Below are positions 1-6,761 of a stretch of 12,698 nt of DNA, piece by piece. The position numbers and the translations under genes were made by a program. The stretch's first letter is position 1. Every line of letters starts with the position of its first letter. The DNA lies in NCBI GenBank assembly GCA_025963815.1, contig JAOQAA010000734.1, positions 1 to 12,698 on the forward strand, in the 5' to 3' direction. The notes below the pieces were generated by a model that worked only from the letters and a program-made list of their open reading frames with translations, was not told the origin of the DNA and searched no databases. This DNA comes from Capsulimonas sp. (GTDB taxonomy: Bacteria > Armatimonadota > Armatimonadia > Armatimonadales > Capsulimonadaceae).

Positions 1-1311
1 GTTCGCCGCTCCCGGTACGGTGAGGCGCAGGGCTAGCGCGGACTGCGGGGTGAGTTCCCAGAGGTCGGGGCCAACCCAATCGAACTTCCATTTCTGGTTG
101 GCATTGTTGTTTGATGCCCAGATATCGACGCTTGTCCCGCTGGTTTGACTGTTACCGTACTCCTCCAGACGAGATCCGAGGGCGTTCTTCGGCGCGAGCT
201 GATGCGTTGTCCCAGTGGCAATCACATCCGGCAGGGTGATTTCGAAGAAACGGGGCTTGTAAAGACCTGGGTTGGCGAACTCGTCATCCCAGGTATCGCC
301 GGCATGGGAGATGGAGAGCAGCAGTTTCCCTGATGCAAGGGCCTTGTCTGGGTGAAGTTCGGGATAGTACGTCTTGTAGTTTTGCCCGACTGGCTGTCCC
401 ATCACGTTCGGATCGGACAGTAGGAAGTATCGGGTCCAGGGTCCGGTCGGCGCGTCGCCGACTTCGGCGTAGACGTCCGGGCTGTAGGGGCCGAAGGGCT
501 TGTGGATCAGCACCCACTTCCCACCGATCCGATGGGCGCTGGTGATCCCGTCGTCCAGAATAGATGCGCACTGCGACATGCTCCCTATGACCCACGCGGA
601 GCCGTTCCAGAATGTCCAGGCGTTCTTATTGTCGACGGAAGCGATGGGGATACGCGCCACGTGCTGCCGCCTGGGGGAGTATTGGTCCGTGGTGTCCGAA
701 GAGCCATAGACGTACACGAAGCCGTCCGCCACCACGGTATCGTTGCTGAACTGGGAGTATGCGGGGCCAATGCCGCTTCCCACGCTGGTCGCGGGCGTGT
801 CGATCATCCCCACAAACGTCAGCGCCCCGCCCGGCTGCATTTGGAACTTGGCGAACTGCATGCCATAACAGACGCCGGCGTTGTCCCGCTTTTGCGCGAC
901 GGCGTACAAGTAGCCGTTCGCTTCAAACACGCCATCGGCCCAGTAGCTCTTGCCGTCGGCGGCGGTGGGGATCGAGGGATAGGAGGTCGTCGCGGCGGCG
1001 AACACTCCGTTCTTTTCCGTCAGGATCGTGTTGGCGACCATCGTCCAGCCAGTATTCAAGGCGCCGCTCGCATTGTTCGTTCCCAGCACCGTGTCGCCAA
1101 ACGACCAATAGGTCACGCCATTGCTGGCGAGATAGCTGAAGTCCTGATCCGAGCCGTCCCAGGTCATGCTACTTTGATTTTGAAAGAGCTGCGTCCATCC
1201 GGCGGCGGTGGTCGGAGCGGCCGCATTTGCTTCCGGGCAAAGGCTAGCGATCAAAACGACAAGTGACGCAAAAGTACTAAACCGCAAACGCTTTTGATTT
1301 CTGATCTGCAT
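1..1311 (-). CDS. Secreted beta-propeller-like protein with C-terminal ricin-type lectin domain (partial, 3' end outside window)
   Basis: An uninterrupted frame runs from ATG at 1311 to the left edge: 437 codons with no stop, so the C-terminus is missing. AAAGGAG lies 10 nt before the ATG. Residues 1-30 form a signal peptide: basic start (MQIRNQKRLR), hydrophobic core, then an ANA|AAP cleavage site. Residues about 35-365 are rich in aromatic and Gly/Asp turns (YWSFGDTVLGT at 68-78, VADGFVYVYGSSD, GKWVLIHKPFGPYSPDVY), like the five-bladed propeller folds of DUF4185/DUF5005 and GH43-like proteins. I cannot assign a catalytic triad. Residues about 370-437 resemble a CBM13/ricin-B trefoil, with GTSVDIW followed by NQKW at 405-408. 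The protein is therefore probably exported and binds or cleaves glycans. It lies 76 bp after the prepilin-like gene on the same strand and may share its promoter. Exact family and activity are uncertain; the open frame and export signal are clear. Confidence 0.85.
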   Translation of the reverse strand, partial: MQIRNQKRLRFSTFASLVVLIASLCPEANAAAPTTAAGWTQLFQNQSSMTWDGSDQDFSYLASNGVTYWSFGDTVLGTNNASGALNTGWTMVANTILTEKNGVFAAATTSYPSIPTAADGKSYWADGVFEANGYLYAVAQKRDNAGVCYGMQFAKFQMQPGGALTFVGMIDTPATSVGSGIGPAYSQFSNDTVVADGFVYVYGSSDTTDQYSPRRQHVARIPIASVDNKNAWTFWNGSAWVIGSMSQCASILDDGITSAHRIGGKWVLIHKPFGPYSPDVYAEVGDAPTGPWTRYFLLSDPNVMGQPVGQNYKTYYPELHPDKALASGKLLLSISHAGDTWDDEFANPGLYKPRFFEITLPDVIATGTTHQLAPKNALGSRLEEYGNSQTSGTSVDIWASNNNANQKWKFDWVGPDLWELTPQSALALRLTVPGAAN

Positions 1312-1349
1312 CAAAATAGATCTCCTTTGATCGGGTGATAGCTGGCGTG

Positions 1350-1379
1350 TTGGCGGAGCGCGTTTGGGCGCTCCGCCAA
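1350..1379 (-). terminator. Perfect 12-bp stem hairpin between prepilin-like gene and lectin-tailed gene
   Basis: TTGGCGGAGCGC at 1350-1361 and its exact complement at 1368-1379 enclose a 6-nt loop (GTTTGG). It starts 8 bp after the stop of the prepilin-like gene and ends 38 bp before the ATG of the next gene. The stem is GC-rich, but no T tract follows it on the minus strand, so it is not a textbook intrinsic terminator. It could be a partial terminator, or a processing or stabilising hairpin that sets different levels for the two genes. The structure is certain; the role is inferred. Confidence 0.55.
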
Positions 1380-1387
1380 TGGCCGTT

Positions 1388-2164
1388 CTACTGATACTTG
1401 GCGAGTGTCTGTGAGTAGTTGAGGTCCGTAAACCCCTTGTTGTCAGCATTCGATGCGCCGTGGCTGGTGAAGCTGGAGCCGTCATTCGTCCACATATTGG
1501 TGTCGGCCGAGCCGCCGTCCTGTACATCTAGGGTTTGCAGCGGCTTCATGGCCTTCACGTGACCGTCCAGGAAAAGGAAGTTGCCGCGCCCGGTATGCCC
1601 GGCGAACAGGCACGAGGAAGGACTGTTGAAGAAGTTCAAAAACGTCGAAGTCACGTGATAGTCCGCAAAACCTCCGCTGAACTCCACGACGCCGACCGTG
1701 GAAGCCGGCTGGGTTAGCGCGGCAATCTTGGTGGGAGAAACACAATAGAAAGTCGGGTCGCAGTCGACAAAGGGCTGGAACGGCTCGACAAAGAACGCCA
1801 AATCCCAGGTGTTCACGGCATAGCCTCGCGGAATAGGCGAGTTGTCGCTGTCCGTGGAAGCGGATGCGTTCGAGGGGCAAACGTACACGCCTTTCGACTT
1901 GACGTAGGGCTCGATGTAGGTTTTCCAGTTCGTATTCGCCAGAGCGGGAACGCCATTGAATTTACGATACGGCAGGCACTCGTCGTTATCCTGAACGTAT
2001 TGCATTAATCCCAAACCCAACTGTTTTTCATTGGAGGCGCAGGAGATCTGGCGAGCCTTCTCACGCGCCTTCGCGAAGACAGGGAACAGGATCGCCGCAA
2101 GGATCGCTATAATAGCGATCACAACAAGCAATTCAATGAGAGTGAAGCCGACTTTTTTTTGCAC
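1388..2164 (-). CDS. DUF1559-type prepilin-like protein (N-terminal cleavage/methylation motif, H-x9-DG C-terminus)
   Basis: A 258-residue protein read from GTG at 2164. AAGGAG lies 7 nt upstream, and this start puts the type III signal ([14 protein letters not shown]) at the very N-terminus. An in-frame ATG at 2248 would add 28 residues before the signal and has no ribosome binding site, so I reject it. A prepilin peptidase would cut between G6 and F7, leaving a methylatable Phe and the conserved Glu at mature position 5 (E11). A hydrophobic helix follows to about residue 30, then [12 protein letters not shown], typical of the family. The C-terminal half has VCPSNA and the H-x9-DG motif (H190 to D200-G201). 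Such proteins occur in many copies in Armatimonadota and Planctomycetota as envelope-linked pseudopilins of unknown exact role. It sits between the LacI-family gene and a secreted lectin-tailed gene, behind its own operator-bearing promoter, so it may be a surface component induced with the glycan genes. Confidence 0.93.
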   Translation of the reverse strand: MQKKVGFTLIELLVVIAIIAILAAILFPVFAKAREKARQISCASNEKQLGLGLMQYVQDNDECLPYRKFNGVPALANTNWKTYIEPYVKSKGVYVCPSNASASTDSDNSPIPRGYAVNTWDLAFFVEPFQPFVDCDPTFYCVSPTKIAALTQPASTVGVVEFSGGFADYHVTSTFLNFFNSPSSCLFAGHTGRGNFLFLDGHVKAMKPLQTLDVQDGGSADTNMWTNDGSSFTSHGASNADNKGFTDLNYSQTLAKYQ

Positions 2165-2261
2165 GATTTTTCTCCTTAGGCAGCCATTCGGTACAATGTT
2201 CGAACGGCCAAACATACTTTTCAGGGCGAGAACAGAACATTTACTCATTGCAAAATGACAA

Positions 2262-2275
2262 TGTTATCGATAACA
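2262..2275. promoter_or_regulatory. LacI-type operator candidate (perfect 14-bp palindrome)
   Basis: TGTTATCGATAACA is a perfect palindrome with a central CG, the usual centre of LacI/GalR-family operators. It begins 5 bp downstream of the TAGAAT -10 box and covers the expected transcription start, the classic position for repression by blocking polymerase. The LacI-family gene ends 52 bp upstream, making its product the best candidate to bind here. The palindrome and its position are seen; the binding partner is inferred. Confidence 0.7.
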
Positions 2276-2280
2276 AACAT

Positions 2281-2309
2281 ATTCTAACTTGAATGTCGAT
2301 TTTTGTCAA
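2281..2309 (-). promoter_or_regulatory. Sigma-70-like promoter of prepilin-like gene
   Basis: Read on the minus strand, TTGACA (2309-2304) and TAGAAT (2286-2281) are separated by exactly 17 bp. This is a perfect -35 box, one mismatch in the -10 box, and optimal spacing. The predicted start is near 2274, giving a leader of about 110 nt before the GTG at 2164. The promoter lies entirely in the gap after the LacI-family stop codon, so the prepilin-like gene can be transcribed independently of the regulator. Confidence 0.75.
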
Positions 2310-2327
2310 CAGGGAATTTTGCGTCGC

Positions 2328-3338
2328 TTATTTCACAGCGATTGCGGATTCGCGGATGTAGAAGTGATGCGGGACCGTGACACCCTGTGTGGGAGAGTCG
2401 GGCTGCTCCATTCGGTTTTGCAGCAGATCCCAGGCAAGTCGCACCAATTCGCGGGACGGCATGGCGACGGTGCTGAGCGGCGGATCGAAGTATTCCATAA
2501 ACTCGTTGCCTTCGCAGCCGACGATCAGAACGTCTTGCGGGACGCGCAAATCCAGGTCTCGGATGGCGCGAAAGACCGGGATCGTCAGCTCGTCATACTG
2601 GCAGAACACGCCGTCGGGCTTGCCATGGGTCTGGAAGTATTCCCGCGCGGCTTCGCGCACATGGGGCAGACGCACATCTTTGAAAACCATATATTCGGGC
2701 GTGCAGCCGGCCTTACGCATTGTATCCGTATAGGCGTCATAATTTCCCATACCCGGCGTATCCGCTCCCGCCGGCAGGGCGTAGACGATGCGGCGGCACC
2801 CCTGCCCCAGCAGATGCTCGATCGCGACACGTGTCCCCGCTTGAAGATCGACCCGCACATAGTCGCCCTCCCAGATCACGGGAGTACCGGACCCAAGGTT
2901 CACACGCGGGATTTGGTCCAGCGGCGTATTCACCATCAGCTTTGCGAGGTCGTCCGGCGCCGGCGGATCGACGGCGAGGATGCCATCCACCATCCATTCA
3001 AAACGACGGCTCTTTTCGGGATTGCCGAAGTGCCAATCCATCTCGCAGATTTCCACCTGGAGACCAGACTTTTGAATTTCTTCCCGGCAGGCGTGTGCGA
3101 TCTGGGAATATACCGACGAGTTCAAATGATCGATCCACACCGCGATCGTGTTGAGGCGTTTGGAGACCAGCGCCTTCGCATGACGGTTGGGCCGATACCC
3201 CATCTCGGCGGCGGCCCGGAGCACTCGCTCCCGCGTCGCCGGCGCAATGGAGCTCGTATCCGGGCGATTGAGCACCCGAGACACCGTCATCGCCGACAAA
3301 CTGACCTCGCGCGCGATATCATGGATCGTAACAGCCAT
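2328..3338 (-). CDS. LacI/GalR-family transcriptional regulator
   Basis: A 336-residue protein, the normal length for the family, from ATG at 3338 with AGGA 5 nt upstream. A GTG six codons earlier (3356) is in frame but less likely. Residues about 2-55 form the helix-turn-helix and hinge helix: VTIHDIAREVSLSAMTVSRVLN, ending in RPNRHAKALVSKR. The remainder is a periplasmic-binding-protein-like sensor domain, with AVWIDHLNSSVYSQIAHACREE at its start, a GCRRIVYAL strand, PDGVFCQYDELTIPVFRAI, and VPQDVLIVGCEGNEFMEYFDPPLSTV near the end. The family represses or, less often, activates sugar genes in response to a sugar or sugar phosphate; the ligand cannot be read from sequence. It is divergent from the GH116-type gene and upstream of the operator-bearing promoter of the prepilin-like gene. 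It is therefore likely to control one or both, but direct evidence is only positional. Confidence 0.95.
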   Translation of the reverse strand: MAVTIHDIAREVSLSAMTVSRVLNRPDTSSIAPATRERVLRAAAEMGYRPNRHAKALVSKRLNTIAVWIDHLNSSVYSQIAHACREEIQKSGLQVEICEMDWHFGNPEKSRRFEWMVDGILAVDPPAPDDLAKLMVNTPLDQIPRVNLGSGTPVIWEGDYVRVDLQAGTRVAIEHLLGQGCRRIVYALPAGADTPGMGNYDAYTDTMRKAGCTPEYMVFKDVRLPHVREAAREYFQTHGKPDGVFCQYDELTIPVFRAIRDLDLRVPQDVLIVGCEGNEFMEYFDPPLSTVAMPSRELVRLAWDLLQNRMEQPDSPTQGVTVPHHFYIRESAIAVK

Positions 3339-3409
3339 ACTTTTCCTAACCGTCACAACGTATACTTATCTTAAAGGATACCTAACACAGTCTCGAAATT
3401 GTGACGAGA

Positions 3410-3438
3410 GTGAGATTTGCGTAGAATTGTGATACAAT
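3410..3438 (+). promoter_or_regulatory. Candidate promoter of GH116-type gene
   Basis: GTGAGA (3410-3415) and TACAAT (3433-3438) are spaced by 17 bp on the plus strand. The -10 box has one mismatch to TATAAT and the -35 box is weak (4 of 6). The start would fall near 3445, leaving a leader of about 55 nt before the ATG at 3500. The weak -35 suggests either low basal activity or help from an activator. This 161-bp gap must also hold the divergent promoter of the LacI-family gene, for which I see no convincing pair of boxes. Confidence 0.5.
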
Positions 3439-3456
3439 AGTTGAAATGTTTCAACT
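3439..3456. promoter_or_regulatory. Operator-like inverted repeat in GH116-type promoter
   Basis: Eight-base arms AGTTGAAA and TTTCAACT flank a two-base centre (TG). The repeat starts immediately after the TACAAT -10 box and covers the expected start site, the same layout as the palindrome in front of the prepilin-like gene. The sequence differs from that site and lacks the central CG usual for LacI-family operators, so a different regulator is possible. Confidence 0.5.
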
Positions 3457-3499
3457 GTTCGAAATCGCATCCAGATAGTCTCGCCTCCGGAAATCCTTC

Positions 3500-6400
3500 A
3501 TGAGCATTCAGAAATCACTTGCCCGTCAGATCAAAAACCTCGCCCATTCGGCTGGCGTTCTCTCGCTGATCTTGCTGGCTCCCCTCCTATCGACGGCCGC
3601 CGCTGCTCCACAGCCAGGCTTTGACACAGCCACCGGAACCATCACGGATTCGCGATGGCGGTCCGGCGTTCCCCTGGGCGGCGTCGGCGTTGGTAAGATC
3701 GAAGTTCTCACCGATGGATCCTTCGGCAACTTCACAATCAACCACAACTGGGACCGCCCCTACGGCTGGGCGAAAGGCGCCTTCGCGGCGATTCGAACGC
3801 AATCGGGAAATGAAGCGCCGGTCGCAAAGATGCTGCGCCTGCCTGGAAGCGACGAATATGCGAATGTCCCCGGCATCGAACATACGCGGATGCAGGGCTG
3901 GTTCCCGCGAGCGCAGATCGACTTCGACGACTCCAATCTCCCCGTTCACGTGCAGATGAACGCCTTCTCTTCTCTGATCCCACACAACACGAAAGATTCT
4001 GCCCTTCCCGTGGCGTGTCTCAGCTATACCGTGACGAACCCCACGCAGAAAACCGTGCGCGCCAGCGTGCTCTTGGCGTGGCCCAATCTCCTGGGCTGGG
4101 GCGGACGTCTGAACGGCGGCGACGACCATGTGAAGGGCGGCGGGACTCAGGAGCTGGATGACTTGTCGGCGAATGCGCAGTCTCCGGCAGCGGCGGGCGC
4201 GTTAGCGGGATTGCGTTACACGACGGCGCAGAGCCGCGTCGGCAATGGGCTGGATGTCGTCGGTGAATACTTCGTAGGCGTCCGCCGCGAGCCAGGAATT
4301 GTCATTCAGACTATCCCGTCATGGGACGCCGCCGACGCCACTCCCTCCTTCTGGCCGACCTTTGCCGCCGGGAGTGATTGGAACGCAGTTCCGCAGGCGG
4401 CAAATGCGCCGGCGCAGCCGGCCGGGGCCGTGGCGGCGGACGTCACTCTGGCGCCGGGACAGGCGCGTACGCTCAAGTTTTACGTTGTCTGGGCCATGCC
4501 GCACATGGTCACCATGCAGGCGAGCCATGACTTCGTTCCACTCGATCCTGGGCGCTCCATCGAGGACCGCTGGAGCACGTCGCACGCACAGACGGCCGGC
4601 GACATTATCATCCTGAACCTGGGTAAGTCTCTGACGCCGACACAGATCACGATAGATCAGGGGACATACACCGATGACTATCCGCGCGGCCTGCGCGTGG
4701 AGATCTCCAATGACGGCAAGAGCTGGACGCCGGTCACAAAGCGCACACCTGCCGAGATCAAGGCGGCGATAACCGACGGCGCGATTGCCGTCCCGCTGCC
4801 GCCCGCCACCGGGCGCTATTTGCGATTATCGAACACCGCCGCCGACAGTTACTACTGGTGGAGCTTCCATTCGCTCAAGGTGGCGGTGAAAGAACAAACA
4901 TCACCGCTGGAGATGGGTCCGTCTGACGAAGTGCGGACCGAGGATGTCGGCCATTACTGGCAAAACTACTGGCGCGGCGTGACGGATATCGCCAGCTACG
5001 CCGACAAAAACTCCGATCGCCTGCTGCGTGAGACGAAGGCGATGCAGAAGCCCGTCCTGGACTCCAGCCTGCCCTTCTGGCTCAAGCTCAAGCTGATCAA
5101 CTGCTCGTTCCCCATCTACAGCAACACCATTTTGACACGCGACGGCCGGTTCGCCGTTCAGGAAAGCCCGCAGCATATGGCGGGCGCCCTCGGCACGATG
5201 GATCAGCGCATGGCGGCCCACGGCTTCTACACCTCGTTCTTCCCAGAACTCGATCAGGCGGAACTGGAGATGTTCGCGGATTGCCAGCAGTCCGATGGAC
5301 GGATCACGCATCTCGACGGCAACATTCACAACGCTATCGGAAGCGCGGACGTCACTTACGGCATCACGGACTGGCCGGACCTGGCGAGTTCGTGGGTCAT
5401 GCAGGTGACAAAACTCGCCCGCTGGACTGGCAACACCGAGTTTCTAGATCGCATGCTCCCGCACATTATACCCGCCATGAACTTCATGTACGAGGCGGGC
5501 AAAAACGACGATTCGATCCCCGAAGGCGGCAGCACCTACGATTACGAGCAGGCCGCCCCCGGCGCGTTTATCTACTCGGCGTCATGCTACATGGGCGCTC
5601 TGCGCGCGGCGGCCGTGTCGGACCCAACGCACGCAGACATTTACAAGCAGCGGTTGGCGCAGACACAGGACGCCGTGATGCGCCGCCTCTGGAACGGGAC
5701 TTTCTTCCGTAAGTATTGGTTCCCCGGAACGGAGACAACCAACGAAAACAGTTTCGTGGCGAACCAGGCCGGCGACTGGCTCGCGCGCCTCTCGGGTCTG
5801 CCGCGCACCCTGGATCCGAAGATCATTCATCAAAGCGTCGCGCAGACGATCGCACGCCACCAGAAACCGTTCTACCCCGTCCCACCGATGGAAGTCACTC
5901 CCGAAGGCAAGCAGGCGGTGGACATGTGCTTTCTCCTTCAGCACGAGCCCTACTTAGGCTGCGAGGCGATCTACGAAAACTATGTGGACGATGGCCTGGA
6001 AACCCTCCATCGCGTCTATCACTGCGCCTGGGAACTCAACCATAGCCCCTGGGATCAGTCGCTGATGTACCCCGCCCCCGAGGGGCGTCAAGGCGGCTTG
6101 ATCACCTACATGACCTCAACGACGTCATGGAACGTGCTTCCCGCGCTGGCCGGCGCATCACTCGACGTTCCCGCGGGGCGGCTCTATCTCTCGCCACGTC
6201 TCGCGACGACGGAGACCGAGCTGCACATCCCGGTCTACTTCTCGCGCTTCTGGGCATGGCTGGACTATGTCCCCGCCAAGCATCTTCTGACGCTCCGCGT
6301 GACCGATGTCGCCCCAATCGACGCCAAGATGCAGCGCAGCCTGTACCATGCGCCCGGCAAGAAGGGCGACAATCCGGCAAAGACCATCGTGCTCCGCTCC

Positions 6401-6568
6401 GTCGCCTGCGACGGCGACGCGGCGCCAATCCCGCTGGCGAAGCCGTTCACCGTTCGCGCCGGCGCCGTGCTGGATCTTTCCGATCAGATCGACAGTTTGG
6501 CGATTTCGGGCAAGAGTGAGGTGGTGGATTTTGAGGTAAAGGCGGCAGCGGAGAAAGCGAGCAACTAA
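3500..6568 (+). CDS. Secreted GH116-type glycosidase (DUF608/GBA2-like) with inserted discoidin-like (F5/8 type C) domain
   Basis: A 1022-residue protein from ATG at 3500 with only a weak upstream GGAAA. Residues 1-36 are a signal peptide (basic start, LSLILLAPLL, then STAAAA|P). Residues about 45-350 form the GH116 N-terminal beta-domain, opening with SGVPLGGVGVGKIEVLTDGSF. Residues about 355-465 look like a discoidin/F5-8C carbohydrate-binding fold (GLRVEISNDGKSWTPV, ATGRYLRLSNTAA). The (alpha/alpha)6 catalytic domain follows from about 480 to 1000: LPFWLKLKLINCSF, ILTRDGRFAVQES, YGITDWPDLASSWV, and the typical C-terminal ALAGASLDVPAGRLYLSPRL. By motif position, E555 (VQES) is my candidate nucleophile and D681 (STYDYEQ) the candidate acid/base; both assignments are inference. 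The family hydrolyses beta-glucosides, beta-xylosides or glucosylceramide. The substrate here is unknown, but export and the binding domain point to an extracellular glycan. It is transcribed away from the LacI-family gene. Confidence 0.9.
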   Translation: MSIQKSLARQIKNLAHSAGVLSLILLAPLLSTAAAAPQPGFDTATGTITDSRWRSGVPLGGVGVGKIEVLTDGSFGNFTINHNWDRPYGWAKGAFAAIRTQSGNEAPVAKMLRLPGSDEYANVPGIEHTRMQGWFPRAQIDFDDSNLPVHVQMNAFSSLIPHNTKDSALPVACLSYTVTNPTQKTVRASVLLAWPNLLGWGGRLNGGDDHVKGGGTQELDDLSANAQSPAAAGALAGLRYTTAQSRVGNGLDVVGEYFVGVRREPGIVIQTIPSWDAADATPSFWPTFAAGSDWNAVPQAANAPAQPAGAVAADVTLAPGQARTLKFYVVWAMPHMVTMQASHDFVPLDPGRSIEDRWSTSHAQTAGDIIILNLGKSLTPTQITIDQGTYTDDYPRGLRVEISNDGKSWTPVTKRTPAEIKAAITDGAIAVPLPPATGRYLRLSNTAADSYYWWSFHSLKVAVKEQTSPLEMGPSDEVRTEDVGHYWQNYWRGVTDIASYADKNSDRLLRETKAMQKPVLDSSLPFWLKLKLINCSFPIYSNTILTRDGRFAVQESPQHMAGALGTMDQRMAAHGFYTSFFPELDQAELEMFADCQQSDGRITHLDGNIHNAIGSADVTYGITDWPDLASSWVMQVTKLARWTGNTEFLDRMLPHIIPAMNFMYEAGKNDDSIPEGGSTYDYEQAAPGAFIYSASCYMGALRAAAVSDPTHADIYKQRLAQTQDAVMRRLWNGTFFRKYWFPGTETTNENSFVANQAGDWLARLSGLPRTLDPKIIHQSVAQTIARHQKPFYPVPPMEVTPEGKQAVDMCFLLQHEPYLGCEAIYENYVDDGLETLHRVYHCAWELNHSPWDQSLMYPAPEGRQGGLITYMTSTTSWNVLPALAGASLDVPAGRLYLSPRLATTETELHIPVYFSRFWAWLDYVPAKHLLTLRVTDVAPIDAKMQRSLYHAPGKKGDNPAKTIVLRSVACDGDAAPIPLAKPFTVRAGAVLDLSDQIDSLAISGKSEVVDFEVKAAAEKASN

Positions 6569-6584
6569 AGCGCCATAAGCACAG

Positions 6585-6727
6585 ATAGCCGGCGAATAAA
6601 TTCGCGCCTAGAGTGCACGATGTCCACCTCCGTGGACTCCAGATTAGAAACGCAATCGTCAAAGGTTTCTGGAGTGCCCGTAGGGGCACATCGTGCTTTT
6701 CTAGGCGCGAATTTATTCGCCGGCTAT
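6585..6727. repeat. 143-bp nested palindromic element with cloverleaf-like fold between convergent genes
   Basis: Outer arms 6585-6612 and 6700-6727 are perfect 28-bp inverted complements. After a 2-nt/3-nt internal loop, a second pair follows: GCACGATGT at 6615-6623 against ACATCGTGC at 6688-6696. Inside lie three small hairpins in a row. The first is GTCCAC/GTGGAC with loop CTCC (6622-6637). The second has CTCC/GGAG plus AGAAAC/GTTTCT around a 13-nt loop (6637-6674). The third is TGCCC/GGGCA with loop GTAG (6675-6688). Adjacent stems share one or two bases, so they compete at the junction. Each outer arm also contains its own small palindrome. It begins 17 bp after the GH116-type stop and ends 34 bp before the GH2 stop. 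There is no convincing ORF, no poly-T tail and no clear target-site duplication. It could be a dispersed MITE- or REP-like repeat, an unusual bidirectional terminator, or a structured RNA. The structure is seen; the role is unknown. Confidence 0.85.
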
Positions 6728-6761
6728 TCCGTCGGGGACGCGGCTCTTCGTTTGGGATCGC

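Noticed and set aside
502..1266. Plus-strand frame of 254 codons
   Set aside because: The opposite strand carries a continuous frame with a ribosome binding site, signal peptide and lectin motif over the whole stretch.
2165..2248. Upstream ATG at 2248 as the prepilin-like start
   Set aside because: It has no ribosome binding site and would put 28 residues before the type III signal. GTG at 2164 has AAGGAG at 7 nt.
2289..3374. Long plus-strand frame of 361 codons
   Set aside because: It lies wholly antisense to the clear LacI-family gene, is rich in His and Arg, and has no recognisable domain.
3396..3418. CRP-like site (TTGTGA followed by TGAGA) upstream of the GH116-type gene
   Set aside because: The second half does not complement the first, so symmetry fails. 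AATTGTGA also recurs as a direct repeat at 3425, with no supporting layout.
6585..6727. Cloverleaf as a tRNA or tRNA-like gene
   Set aside because: The stems do not match tRNA arm lengths, there is no TTCGA-type T loop or CCA-ready acceptor, and the closing stem is far too long.
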